Assembly (NCBI GenBank): GCA_002238945.1
Contig: MPNI01000005.1
Span: 1-64,000, forward strand
Length of the DNA: 64,000 nucleotides
Source of the DNA: Proteobacteria bacterium bin106
Lineage (GTDB): Bacteria > Bdellovibrionota_B > Oligoflexia > Oligoflexales > Bin106
Reading direction: 5' to 3'
Shown here in pieces: positions 22,182 through 31,950 of this stretch (within the stretch, counting starts at the first letter, position 1; each line of letters begins with the position of its first letter). Both the position numbers and the translations under genes were made by a program. The notes beneath the pieces were generated by a model that worked only from the letters and a program-made list of their open reading frames with translations, was not told where the DNA came from and made no database searches.

Positions 22182-23714
22182 CTAAAAATATCTATTATAA
22201 AGATCAAGAATAATCTGGCCTTTTTCTTGAAACAAAGGGTCGGTGTAGATACTTGGATTGAAAAGAACGTATTGTGGGTGGTCTTTGAGATACTGTGAGG
22301 GTTCAGTCACCAAACTTTCTAGTATTCTTGTTAGACTCACCCTACTGAGCTGATCATCATAAGGGAGCATAAAAAAGTCCCACATCATGTTGTGATATAC
22401 ACTGATACTCTCTAATTGGTCCTTAACATAAGTGATGTAGTTTGTTTCAAGTTTTTCTATCCTGGAAGTAATCTCATCAGACAGATGTGCTTTCACCTTC
22501 AATGGCTTTGGAATAGAATGACCTTCGTCTATTGTCAAAAACTTAAAAGCGTATATGTTACGCAAGAATTTTTCACCTTCAACCATAGAGATATCACCCG
22601 AAGGACTCGGATCTTCAAGTAAAGTAAGGTTATAGGTTTCTAAATAATGAGATAATCCGATTTTCTTAAAATCCAAAGAAGAATCATATATTTCGTTTAA
22701 GATTTCAGGCATTTGCACAACAACTTCATCGAGTAATGGCCGCGTATAGAGAGCATATCCGTCTTTAACAAGGCTGAGGCCCTGAAACTGCCTAAGTGTT
22801 CCGTTTTTTATGAGTTTGAGGACATCAGCGAGGAGGACATAGGAAGAATTGAAGATATAGCGCTTTTCATAAGCTTCCATAAGCTGATGCTCTGATAGAT
22901 CTGAACCCTCTCTTTGAGGACGTTCATAAAAGTTATGTCTTTTGTTATCGCCATGCCTCATACCTGGAACATGAAGACGTTTTTCGGCATATGAGCTCAC
23001 AGCTCTTTTGATAAGTTGGTAGTCTTCAGCTGTGATGTTGCGCTCATTAAGCAAAGCTTCAAAAGCCTCATCGTTCATGCTTTCCCACAATGGTGTTGTA
23101 TCACTTTCTGTCAAAGTAGCATGTGTTTCTCTTTGACCATCTGTATCCTTACTCACCACAGGAGGTGGTAGAGGTTTGGGATCAGGCGATGTTGAGCTTA
23201 GCTGCTCTTCTTTGCCAGATGTAGCCAGACTTTCATGTTCATTGTTGCTAGCTGAGCTTGATAAAAGCAGAGCGTCTTTGCTCACAGCAAATTTTTCTGC
23301 TAGATAACCCACAACCACAGCTCCTCCAGCAAGAGAAAGGGCCCACTTTGTCAGTGCCGTTTTGGGTAACCAATGTAGATGTTTGCTCCACGATCCACCA
23401 AGAAGAGCAGCTCCTGTAACAGGTAGGATAGCTGTAGAGCTATAAGTTTCTGTGAAGTTCTGAACTGAGAGTTGTATATCTTCAGGGATGAAGGTTTCAG
23501 CAAAACAGGAATCACTTCTAGCTTCTAGCTTGTAAGATAGTTCACTTTCAGCACAAGAGCTTAACGTAAATGCTCCACTGGTATTTTTTAGAAGATAGTA
23601 ATTTTCTGATGTGCTATTTTTGCTGGCATCGCTTTCACTGGCAAGTGCTACCGAGGAGAACATACAAAGCCATAGTAAGGATAGTGCTGCAGCTATGTGT
23701 TTTGGGTAGTGCAT
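22182..23714 (-). CDS. Exported TM protein, family X paralog 3
   Basis: Same architecture; most diverged except for the invariant SWSKHLHWLPKTALTKWALSLAGGAVVVGYLAEKFA tract. Confidence 0.75.
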   Translation of the reverse strand: MHYPKHIAAALSLLWLCMFSSVALASESDASKNSTSENYYLLKNTSGAFTLSSCAESELSYKLEARSDSCFAETFIPEDIQLSVQNFTETYSSTAILPVTGAALLGGSWSKHLHWLPKTALTKWALSLAGGAVVVGYLAEKFAVSKDALLLSSSASNNEHESLATSGKEEQLSSTSPDPKPLPPPVVSKDTDGQRETHATLTESDTTPLWESMNDEAFEALLNERNITAEDYQLIKRAVSSYAEKRLHVPGMRHGDNKRHNFYERPQREGSDLSEHQLMEAYEKRYIFNSSYVLLADVLKLIKNGTLRQFQGLSLVKDGYALYTRPLLDEVVVQMPEILNEIYDSSLDFKKIGLSHYLETYNLTLLEDPSPSGDISMVEGEKFLRNIYAFKFLTIDEGHSIPKPLKVKAHLSDEITSRIEKLETNYITYVKDQLESISVYHNMMWDFFMLPYDDQLSRVSLTRILESLVTEPSQYLKDHPQYVLFNPSIYTDPLFQEKGQIILDLYNRYF

Positions 23715-23756
23715 GACAGCAAACTCCTTGAAAAGAATAGATAGCCTATATCTATA

Positions 23757-23999
23757 CTACATTCCATCACTTGCTAGATTAAATAGCACATAATACGATT
23801 GAGGTTCAATATTTTTTATAAATGTTAAGATCTTTGATGAGTGAAAGAAAGACGTATCATCTTCATAAGATGTCTCAACAGGATAGTGAAATTTTGCAAA
23901 AAACCTGACCATTTCATAAAAAAACCACCTAACTATGCCTAGCATCACTAAGGAGCTTACTCCTACAAACAGGTGGTGGCGTAAAATGCAAAATGACAC
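23757..23999 (-). CDS. Small hypothetical membrane protein
   Basis: ORF with hydrophobic N-terminal helix; no family. Confidence 0.3.
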   Translation of the reverse strand: MSFCILRHHLFVGVSSLVMLGIVRWFFYEMVRFFAKFHYPVETSYEDDTSFFHSSKILTFIKNIEPQSYYVLFNLASDGM

Positions 24000-24206
24000 G
24001 AATACTTCAAAGTTCTTTAGTTATCAAGTAGTTAAACCAGATCTTTGTCATGAACTCTGCAAAACTTTCGTTATAAAGTTCGCCTTCTCTCACACCGATT
24101 GTTCCATGGGATACTGAAATCCTTACACAATAGATCAAATAGTATAGCCCTATTATGGGAGCTATCTATATAATATACAGGGACGCTAAGGGCTACTGAG
24201 TAGAAT

Positions 24207-24716
24207 ATGCGTAAGATACTATTGATAGTCTTGATATGTGCTAGCAGTTGTGGTGAAGAGAACAAAGAACCAGAAGATAATGGTACTCCTCGTTGCAGAA
24301 AAGTCAGAGCCATAGAAACAGGGCTCAATTCACTGAATGAGGACATCCCAAAGATGCGAGCAAGAGTCGATGCGGAAAATTTCTATGGAGCTTGGAACTA
24401 TTGTTCTACAGGCAAGTCTTCTCAACCTACCCCTTATATCGATGTACATGGAGATTTAAATAATGTATCTGGCTACAAAGTCCAAGATAGGCTATGTCAT
24501 ACATTATTCGAAATCAACACCTCTAACAGGCTAAGACCATGGGAGAAGCGCAAAACTCCAGATGAGCTATCTAAAAAAGAGGCCCATGAGGCATTAGATG
24601 AGGCCCAAAAACAAACAGACAGAAACCTCAAGACCATAACAAAGTACATCAAAACTGACTGCAAAGACTGTCGTTCTTTTTTCTTTCTTCATGCTCTCTT
24701 CAAGTGCCTTAACTAA
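24207..24716 (+). CDS. Putative lipoprotein
   Basis: MRKILLIVLICASSCGEENKE, lipobox-like. Confidence 0.6.
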   Translation: MRKILLIVLICASSCGEENKEPEDNGTPRCRKVRAIETGLNSLNEDIPKMRARVDAENFYGAWNYCSTGKSSQPTPYIDVHGDLNNVSGYKVQDRLCHTLFEINTSNRLRPWEKRKTPDELSKKEAHEALDEAQKQTDRNLKTITKYIKTDCKDCRSFFFLHALFKCLN

Positions 24717-25405
24717 CTCCCCACCCATTACACTCTATCCTCGCCTACATGGATAATACTGCAGCATCATGTTTAAGCTCTTGATTGTCCTCATAGCTCT
24801 TTGTCCTATCAACATCCACAATAAATAAGCACTACCTTCTCTAGTTAACCCCACTATCTTAACTAGTTGTATCTTAGACTATCTCTACTTTCTTGAGATA
24901 ACCTCAGTCTAAGTAGCCAGATAGGTTAGACTTCCTCATAGCAAGTTAACAACAGCCATCAAAAAGGAAATATTTTAAGAAACTGTCTTGTCATGTTATC
25001 AAAGATATGGTATACATGATCAACATTCTAGGTTACCTTAGAGGAAACCTAGGCTTTAAGGTTATATACACAAAGCTAACCACAAAGCTTTCATGGATTT
25101 GAAAAGATGGATGAAAGATGATGAATAAAAGAATATCTCATAGCCCACAAACACCCTTGCTTTAAGCAGACTCAGAACAAGTACACTCATTCAGATAAAC
25201 AAAAACAACTACATTGAAAACTAGAGCGTTCATGGACATTCTTGAAGTAGTATGGTAGAACTACAAGTGAGACACTTGACAAGCAAGATAGACTTACTAT
25301 TGAAATTGAAGGCTCTGATGTCTTGAGAGCTATCGTTAGATCTATCATTGAGCAAAAATATAACTCGTGTAACTTTAACCAAAGCATAAACCAAAGAGGA
25401 TTTAA

Positions 25406-26332
25406 ATGATTAGATTTTTCCAAGTCTCACCTAAAGTAGTCCTGTGTTATGTGTTAAGTGTATTTGTTTTAAGTGGTTGTGGGTCTTCTGATTCCACGAA
25501 TAACAATTCAAAAACTGATACTGGTATTACTGATAATGAAGATACATCTGGATATGTTCGTTTATCCAAAGATAAGGCAACAGAAAAAGCTGATAATACA
25601 AAGTCTAAATCTAAACCTAGTGATAAAACCGTCGCTTCAAAGAAAACGGATACAACGACAGATTCAGCTAAGAAAACAGATACAACCAAGGCAACAGATA
25701 CAGAGGATTCTGAAGACTCTGAAAAATCTGAAGATTCAACAAAAACAACAGATGCGAGTAAAGGTAAAGCAGAGCCAAGTGTTACTGCAAAAAAAACAGA
25801 CAGTGGATCTGGTACAGGAAAAGTCACACCTAAGAAGGAGACAGCTCAGAAAAAAACCACTACCGCCACATCAACTGAGACAAAAACAGAAACTGTTGCA
25901 GTTGAAAACACTGAGTTTCAATGTAGTCAAAATAATGCAAAAGGCCTTCTTGATCAATATCAATACAGTGTTTCTGTTGATGGTGTTATCGAACTTTATT
26001 TATATAATATAGCCATAAAACGCTATGATAAAGAGGGATACGTAGAGTTTGTAGAACTAAGACGTAGTGAGTTCTTTTTAACAAGATGGTTAGATCCAGA
26101 TAGATCAACTGTTCGCGAAAAAGATAAAATCTATACAAGAGACGAACGAAACTTTAATCTTGAGCTATCATCTTTAAGTAATGATGAACTGGTTTCTTGT
26201 TTGATGCAGAATCCTGAAGGAAGTCATAATCTTTTTGTAGAAAGAAGAGACACTCCTCTATTTGATGCTACTTACACGACTAGAGGTAATCGAGTGTTTA
26301 GACCATTAGATTTTCTTAAACTAGATAAGTGA
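25406..26332 (+). CDS. Thr/Lys/Ser-rich lipoprotein, intact copy 1 of a tandem array
   Basis: FVLSGCGSSDS lipobox; low-complexity TKSKSKPSDKTVASKKTDT linker; C-terminal LSSLSNDELVSCLMQNPEGSHNLFVERRDTPLF. Confidence 0.8.
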   Translation: MIRFFQVSPKVVLCYVLSVFVLSGCGSSDSTNNNSKTDTGITDNEDTSGYVRLSKDKATEKADNTKSKSKPSDKTVASKKTDTTTDSAKKTDTTKATDTEDSEDSEKSEDSTKTTDASKGKAEPSVTAKKTDSGSGTGKVTPKKETAQKKTTTATSTETKTETVAVENTEFQCSQNNAKGLLDQYQYSVSVDGVIELYLYNIAIKRYDKEGYVEFVELRRSEFFLTRWLDPDRSTVREKDKIYTRDERNFNLELSSLSNDELVSCLMQNPEGSHNLFVERRDTPLFDATYTTRGNRVFRPLDFLKLDK

Positions 26333-26366
26333 CATAATTTTATACCAAATTTTTGAAGAATAATAA

Positions 26367-27460
26367 ATGATGACACTTTTTCAGGTTTCACCTAAAGTCG
26401 TGTTATTTTACGTGTTGAGTGTATTTGTTTTGAGTGGTTGTGGGTCTTCTGATTCCACGAATAACAATTCAAAAACTGATACTGGTATTACTGATAATGA
26501 AGATACATCTGGATATGTTCGTTTATCCAGAAACAAAGCAACAGAAAAATCTGATGAAACAAAATCTAAATCTAAACCTAGTGATAAAACCGTCGCTTCA
26601 AAGAAAACAGATACGGCCAAAACAACAGATATGGGCATAGATAATACAGAGCCAAGTGTTATTGCAAAGAGAAAAGCCACAACAGCTGAAACGAACACGG
26701 AAACTATTACAGTTAAAGGCACTAACTCCTCCCGCCGCCAGCCTGGGACTGTAAAAGATTTAGCTCTGATGTGGTGTGTTGCAGCTGAAGAGGAAGACCC
26801 TGACATCCACGACGACCAACGTCAGGAGAAAGATTCCCTCCACCGGCACGACTGCGTTCACCACCAAGATATTCGGGGATTAAACCTGATGGTATTCCAG
26901 CAATTTCACTGTGGTCAAAATAAAGGAAAAGGCCTTCTTGATGAATATGCATACAGTGTTTCTGCTGACGGGGTCATCGAACTGAATTTATACAATATAG
27001 CCATAAAGCGCTATGACAATGAGGGCTACATAGAGCTTGTAAAGCTAAAACCTAGTAAGTTCTTTTTAACGAGATGGGCAATCCAGAGAGATCCGCTGTT
27101 CGCGTAAGAGATAGAATCTACACAAAACATATACGAAATTTTAATGTTGAACTATCAACTTTAAGTGATGATGAATTGGTCTCTTGTTTGATGAAGAATC
27201 CTGAAGGTAGTTATAATCTTTTTGTAGAAAGAAAAGAAACTCCTCTATTTGGCGAAAGTAATACCACTAATAGTAGTGAAGTGTTTAGACCAAAGGATTT
27301 TCTTAAATCAAATGAAGACATTGACTACCTCACCCTCAGCGAGCAGAAGATTAAAAAAAGTATCAAAACTTACTGTGATCAAGGTATCCAACACAGCTCC
27401 GTTTCTTTTCCTTCTGACGGCAATCCACATATAGTGGTACGATGCAATACCGAACCGTAA
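26367..27460 (+). pseudogene. Lipoprotein array copy 2, frameshifted near 27078
   Basis: Frame 26367-27107 continues in 27074-27460 relative to copy 1 (gcaatccaga versus ttagatccaga, one base missing). Carries an approximately 177-bp foreign-looking insert. Confidence 0.8.
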
Positions 27461-27775
27461 TAATAATGAAAGCTACATAGAGTTTATAGCACTAAGACAT
27501 AATGAATTATCTTTAACGAAATGGTTAGAATACATATAATTCGAAGCTTGTTCACCTAAAAAATAAAATCTAGACAAAACATAAACAAAACTTTAAGATT
27601 GAGCTATCAACTTTAAGTACTTAAAATAATGATGAATTGGTCTCTTGTTTAATAAAGAATTCTGAGGTTAATAATGATTTTTTTTGTAAAAAGAAAAAAT
27701 CATAAATTTGGCAATACTTACACAACTAGAAGTAATGAAATGTTTAAATCATCAGATTTTTTAAAACGAACATAA
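27458..27775 (+). pseudogene. Lipoprotein array copy 3, heavily degraded remnant
   Basis: aaagctacatagagtttatagcactaagacataatgaatta...aaatggttagaa and gattgagctatcaactttaagt...gatgaattggtctcttgtttaa...ttaaatcatcagattttttaaaa align to the C-terminus of copies 1 and 2 with stops and frameshifts. Confidence 0.8.
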
Positions 27776-27838
27776 AACATAGTTACCTTGCGAAAACTTA
27801 TAAAGATCACTGACTCTTAAGAATAATTACCCGATGAT

Positions 27839-28450
27839 TTAGAGATCTTTCTTTGACTGTGATATACTCTTCTTAATATCTAGTAATATAGCATGTAATA
27901 TCATAACAAATTTGACTCCTGAGCAAAGCTTTCTACAAAATCTTAAGATTTTTGGAGATTTGTTGTACGATGTTCTTTTCTTGGTGGCATTCAATTTATC
28001 AACAGCAATCTGATCCTCAATAAAATGCGTTATATGTTCTTTGGCTAAATATTGAAAGCATCTTACAATGATTGTTGTGCGACTATCCAGTATATCAAAT
28101 TTGAATAAACACTTAGGAACAACCTTTGGATCTTCAAAATTGATCCAATAAACATACCAGATACGAGCATTGGTTAAGACAACACAGTTAATATCTATAT
28201 CAATACCGTATTGCACAGCTTGCAAGACGAATTTTTCAATATGAATGTTGTTTAAACGAATAGCTTTAACTTCTATTAGACACTTCCGTTTTTTATCAAT
28301 AAAAATAGCCATATCACAGCGTTTTTCAGAGATAGGATATTCTACTTCTAACTCTAAATATTTCTGATAGCCTAATACATTCGCACAAATATCCTGAATA
28401 ATGGCTACAGTATTGACTTCGTTATAATCTTGATTGTAAAGAAAAGTCAT
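27839..28450 (-). CDS. Orphan HsdR N-terminal-like restriction nuclease-fold protein
   Basis: YPISEKRCDMAIFIDKKRKCLIEVKAIRLNN...QAVQYGIDIDINCVVLTNARIWYVYWI: D-x(n)-(E)xK PD-(D/E)XK pattern and 'VLTNxRxW' characteristic of type I restriction R-subunit N-terminal domains. Confidence 0.7.
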   Translation of the reverse strand: MTFLYNQDYNEVNTVAIIQDICANVLGYQKYLELEVEYPISEKRCDMAIFIDKKRKCLIEVKAIRLNNIHIEKFVLQAVQYGIDIDINCVVLTNARIWYVYWINFEDPKVVPKCLFKFDILDSRTTIIVRCFQYLAKEHITHFIEDQIAVDKLNATKKRTSYNKSPKILRFCRKLCSGVKFVMILHAILLDIKKSISQSKKDL

Positions 28451-28611
28451 CGGCTTTGAAAAAAGGGTCTTTAAGTGTTTATCTACTAAGAGTCTATGGG
28501 AGATTCTATTTAGCCATCAGTTAGCTCAGATGGCCTAATATCCTAAAAGATATAAGATCAAAGGGGCCTAAAAACAGTTGCTTTGTAATGATTATTATGG
28601 TATATAAGATC

Positions 28612-28744
28612 GTGGGTTTCGATGAAAGCCGCCCCAATGATAGGTAAGATTGATCCTATCCAAACAACCCACTCTATCCTTACTAACAACTAACAGCACT
28701 TAGCGTTATGGAGCTGAATTTACTGAGCTTTTTTGTTCCATAAC
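28612..28744. ncRNA. Possible structured RNA / terminator region
   Basis: gtgggtt(28612-28618)/aacccac(28666-28672) enclosing gatagg/cctatc; then gttatgga(28705-28712)/tccataac(28737-28744). Intergenic, divergently flanked. Confidence 0.3.
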
Positions 28745-28867
28745 ATACCTACACTGCTCAACTAGCTCTAGCTATTGATTAACCATTTTTTTATCTTTTT
28801 ACTCTAAGCTTTATCATCAATAAGATGTTTACCTTCGTTTCATGATGAATCTTGATGTGAGATTTTT

Positions 28868-29902
28868 ATGTCTATGTGCTCTTACACATATAAACTGTTT
28901 TCTATATGTCTGATCGCTACCTTCTGGGGTTGTGGTAGCAAGATGATAGATCCGTTGACAGTCTTATCTACTGGTGAAGAAATAGACAATCGTCTCAAAA
29001 GAAATACCTTGTTTGATCAAGAAAGTAGACCTGAAGATACTCAAGAAAATAATAACAAAGAAGAGAGCACAAGTGATAATAGTGCCGGCATTGATAATAA
29101 TGAGTTAAATAAACAAGTTACAGGTACTATCTACCCTACTCTCAATGGTCAGGTCGTAGCCATTCAGAGGGAAAAAATACTACAAAGTAGTGGTGAAGAA
29201 TTTACAGTTATTGTCTTACTCGTAAAAAATGAAGATTATTTACATACTTGTGTAACAACACAAGTAGCATCATCACCATATATCTGCACTCATGCTTTTA
29301 GAAATAAGACATATAATCCTATCTACTTAAGAGATATTGATACATCTCCACTTAATTATGAAGAATTGAGTGAATTTAATACATTTGGCCGAAAGCAATA
29401 TGGTAAGCAAAGTCTCACAGATTTTGCACTAGCAGCTTCAGGAAGTGGAGTTATGGTGTTTATAGCATACCAGGTATTAAATAAATTAATGATTATCGAA
29501 AAATGGAAATCAGGAGAGAGTTTTTTATTAGGTGCTTTACTTTTTATTGTTGTTGATTATATATATTCTCACTTTCAAAAACGTCATAATGCTTACCGTT
29601 TCCCTTTCAAACATTCATTTAGATACAAGCCGAATTTGACTCTTAGCCCAAACAGCTACTTAGCAAATTTTACAGGTGCTTTATTTCAAGACAATCCAGA
29701 ATCTAAAGCTGCTATACTCGCACCAGGAATGGATATGCCAGGTATTCAACAAAAATTAGGACTCTTTCTAAATTCTAGCTCTCGAGCAAAAGAACTTCAT
29801 AATATTAGCTACTATTGTACTCCACAATTGTCACTAAATGGGACACAGATATCCTCATATAATATCAAATGCTCTGGCTTATATACAATTCCAAAACGCT
29901 AG
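28868..29902 (+). CDS. Putative lipoprotein with internal TM segments
   Basis: LIATFWGCGSK lipobox-like; hydrophobic helices GSGVMVFIAYQVLNKL and SFLLGALLFIVVDYIY. Confidence 0.6.
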   Translation: MSMCSYTYKLFSICLIATFWGCGSKMIDPLTVLSTGEEIDNRLKRNTLFDQESRPEDTQENNNKEESTSDNSAGIDNNELNKQVTGTIYPTLNGQVVAIQREKILQSSGEEFTVIVLLVKNEDYLHTCVTTQVASSPYICTHAFRNKTYNPIYLRDIDTSPLNYEELSEFNTFGRKQYGKQSLTDFALAASGSGVMVFIAYQVLNKLMIIEKWKSGESFLLGALLFIVVDYIYSHFQKRHNAYRFPFKHSFRYKPNLTLSPNSYLANFTGALFQDNPESKAAILAPGMDMPGIQQKLGLFLNSSSRAKELHNISYYCTPQLSLNGTQISSYNIKCSGLYTIPKR

Positions 29903-29904
29903 TT

Positions 29905-31938
29905 TTAATTAGTTGGACAGACATTACCTGCTTTTGCATCTAATCCACCAACAGTTCCTTGACGATTAGGAGTCGTTTGAACCTGGTTTGTAGTTGTTTG
30001 AGTGTAAGGTATATTAATAGATTTTGTTCCACCAATTTGCTCACCATCTTTTGTCATATCAGTAGAATAGACTTTTCCATCTTGATCTACCTGAACAGTA
30101 CTATGATATGATGGCACTGAAATGGCTGGCCTGACATATGTCCAGCCGCCAAAAGATTGTTGAGGACTCCTAGCTGGTTGCCTACTTACAGGCTGTGTTC
30201 TCGCTGGCGGTCTCCCCTCAGGCTGTGTTCTCGCTGGCGGTCTCCCCTCAGGTTGTGTTCTCGCTGGAGGTCTCCCCTCAGGTTGTGTTCTCGCTGGCGG
30301 TCTCTCCTCAGGCTGTGTTCTCACTGGTGGTCTCTCCTCAGGCTGTGTTCTCGCTGGCGGTCTCTCCTCAGGCTGTGTTCTCGCTGGCGGTCTCTCCTCA
30401 GGCTGTGTTCTCGCTGGCGGTCTCTCCTCAGGCTGTGTTCTCGCTGGTGGATTTTCTTCAGGCTGCTGTGTATCTGTTGGCAGCTGAGTATCAGATTGTG
30501 TGTCTGTTGGTGTTGATGATTCACTGTCAGATGTAGTGGAAAGATTATCATGGATGTGCACAATAGATGGCCAACTATCGAATGGTTGAAGAGCATTCAT
30601 ATGAACAGAGCTTAGAATAGCTATAGGTTGATTATGTAGCATTAAAATACTACCATCATAAAGGCTAGAGACATTAGGCTTGTTGCCATCTTCAGCAGCT
30701 TTCAGAGGATTTCGATCATAAACAACAGCTAATCCTGCTTTGGCTGCAAGGAAATAGCCAATGGGTGCTTGCAGATGTGCCATAGCAAATTTATTATCTA
30801 ATGCATTATTTTTATTCTGTACCATAGACAACACTTCATAGCCATGATTTTCACGACTTTCTGCCTGTGATGAACTATTAGAAAACACATAAATAAAGTC
30901 ATTAGGCTTGATTTTTTGATTATCATCAGTTGGAATAGGAACAAGTGGAGTATTGTTCCTATCCCATAATTCAGTAAATTTTGTAGCGTAATCTTTTAAA
31001 CTTGGCCAATCAGGAGGATTAGTTTCATACAAATGAGGAGCATTTTGTCCCGGATTTGCTGATGCACGAAAATCATTAAGTATAGATAAATCAAAGCTTT
31101 GAAATTTTTGATCGAGATGAGCTTCCCAATTTTGAAATGATTGATCTGAATCTACATAGAAAGCTTTACCACGTTTGTTGAGAAGTTCAAATCTAGTTGC
31201 ATCAAAAGTAACTTGTCCTCTAATCATAGTCAAATCAAATGGATTATAACAATGTAAATGTCTATTATAATTATCTTTTAAATTACTAAATAATTCTTTA
31301 ACACGTGGAAAATCAGCGTTATCTTTACTAAAATTTACTCCTTGAGCGCAAGCCGTTTTATAGAATAATTCATTAAAATCCGTATTATTCTGAGAGTGAA
31401 GTACACTGTGAATAACATAATGATCAGTAAAGTCTTCAATGTATCTAAGAGCTGCACCTAAGTTATTTGTTTTCATTTCGGTTCGTAAGTTAGACAATTC
31501 TGTAAGATCTTGAGAAACAAAATTTGTAGGTAAATAACCTGCTTTTTGAAGAGATGGAGTAGCTGCACTATTGTCAGAGTAGAGATAAAAATGCAGACTA
31601 ATTGTGTCGCCATTAAGAGGTTTTAAACATTTTCGTGAAGTATATACTTTTACTGTTAATGGATCACTCTCTTGTGTGTTGATAAGACTTTCAGGACTAA
31701 TCAATGCTTGGCATAAAAATTTTTCATTATTACTTCGACGAATTCCTTCTATCAAACCACCATAAAGTAATTTTTTAGACAATTGAGGCGAGACAGAATC
31801 AGATGAAAGAAATACTAAACCGTTCAAATTTCCCCTCAAACTAGTAGTTGTCGAGCATGTGCTACTAGGAGGCTTATTGCATCCTATGCATATAAGAAAC
31901 AAGAAAATATAAGCTCTAAGTAATTTCATTAATATCAA
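29905..31938 (-). CDS. Lipoprotein with (PEERPPARTQ)n tandem repeats
   Basis: LFLICIGCNKPP lipobox; about nine 30-bp repeats at 30190-30460. Confidence 0.75.
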   Translation of the reverse strand: MILMKLLRAYIFLFLICIGCNKPPSSTCSTTTSLRGNLNGLVFLSSDSVSPQLSKKLLYGGLIEGIRRSNNEKFLCQALISPESLINTQESDPLTVKVYTSRKCLKPLNGDTISLHFYLYSDNSAATPSLQKAGYLPTNFVSQDLTELSNLRTEMKTNNLGAALRYIEDFTDHYVIHSVLHSQNNTDFNELFYKTACAQGVNFSKDNADFPRVKELFSNLKDNYNRHLHCYNPFDLTMIRGQVTFDATRFELLNKRGKAFYVDSDQSFQNWEAHLDQKFQSFDLSILNDFRASANPGQNAPHLYETNPPDWPSLKDYATKFTELWDRNNTPLVPIPTDDNQKIKPNDFIYVFSNSSSQAESRENHGYEVLSMVQNKNNALDNKFAMAHLQAPIGYFLAAKAGLAVVYDRNPLKAAEDGNKPNVSSLYDGSILMLHNQPIAILSSVHMNALQPFDSWPSIVHIHDNLSTTSDSESSTPTDTQSDTQLPTDTQQPEENPPARTQPEERPPARTQPEERPPARTQPEERPPARTQPEERPPVRTQPEERPPARTQPEGRPPARTQPEGRPPARTQPEGRPPARTQPVSRQPARSPQQSFGGWTYVRPAISVPSYHSTVQVDQDGKVYSTDMTKDGEQIGGTKSINIPYTQTTTNQVQTTPNRQGTVGGLDAKAGNVCPTN

Positions 31939-31950
31939 TCTCCAAAATTC

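Noticed and set aside
25245-25408. Short plus frame YGRTTSETLDKQDRLTIEIEGSDVLRAIVRSIIEQKYNSCNFNQSINQRGFK overlapping the lipoprotein start
   Set aside because: Protein-like but short and lacking a start codon or a recognised homolog; possibly a gene remnant, not enough to call.
25447-25827. Minus-strand ORFs opposite the lipoprotein array (also 26408-26806)
   Set aside because: Antisense to Ser/Thr/Lys-rich coding sequence; no SD or family signal.
30157-30536. Overlapping plus-strand ORFs of SLAVSPQAVF / SRWRSPLRLC repeats
   Set aside because: Antisense readings of the 30-bp tandem repeat in the minus-strand lipoprotein gene.
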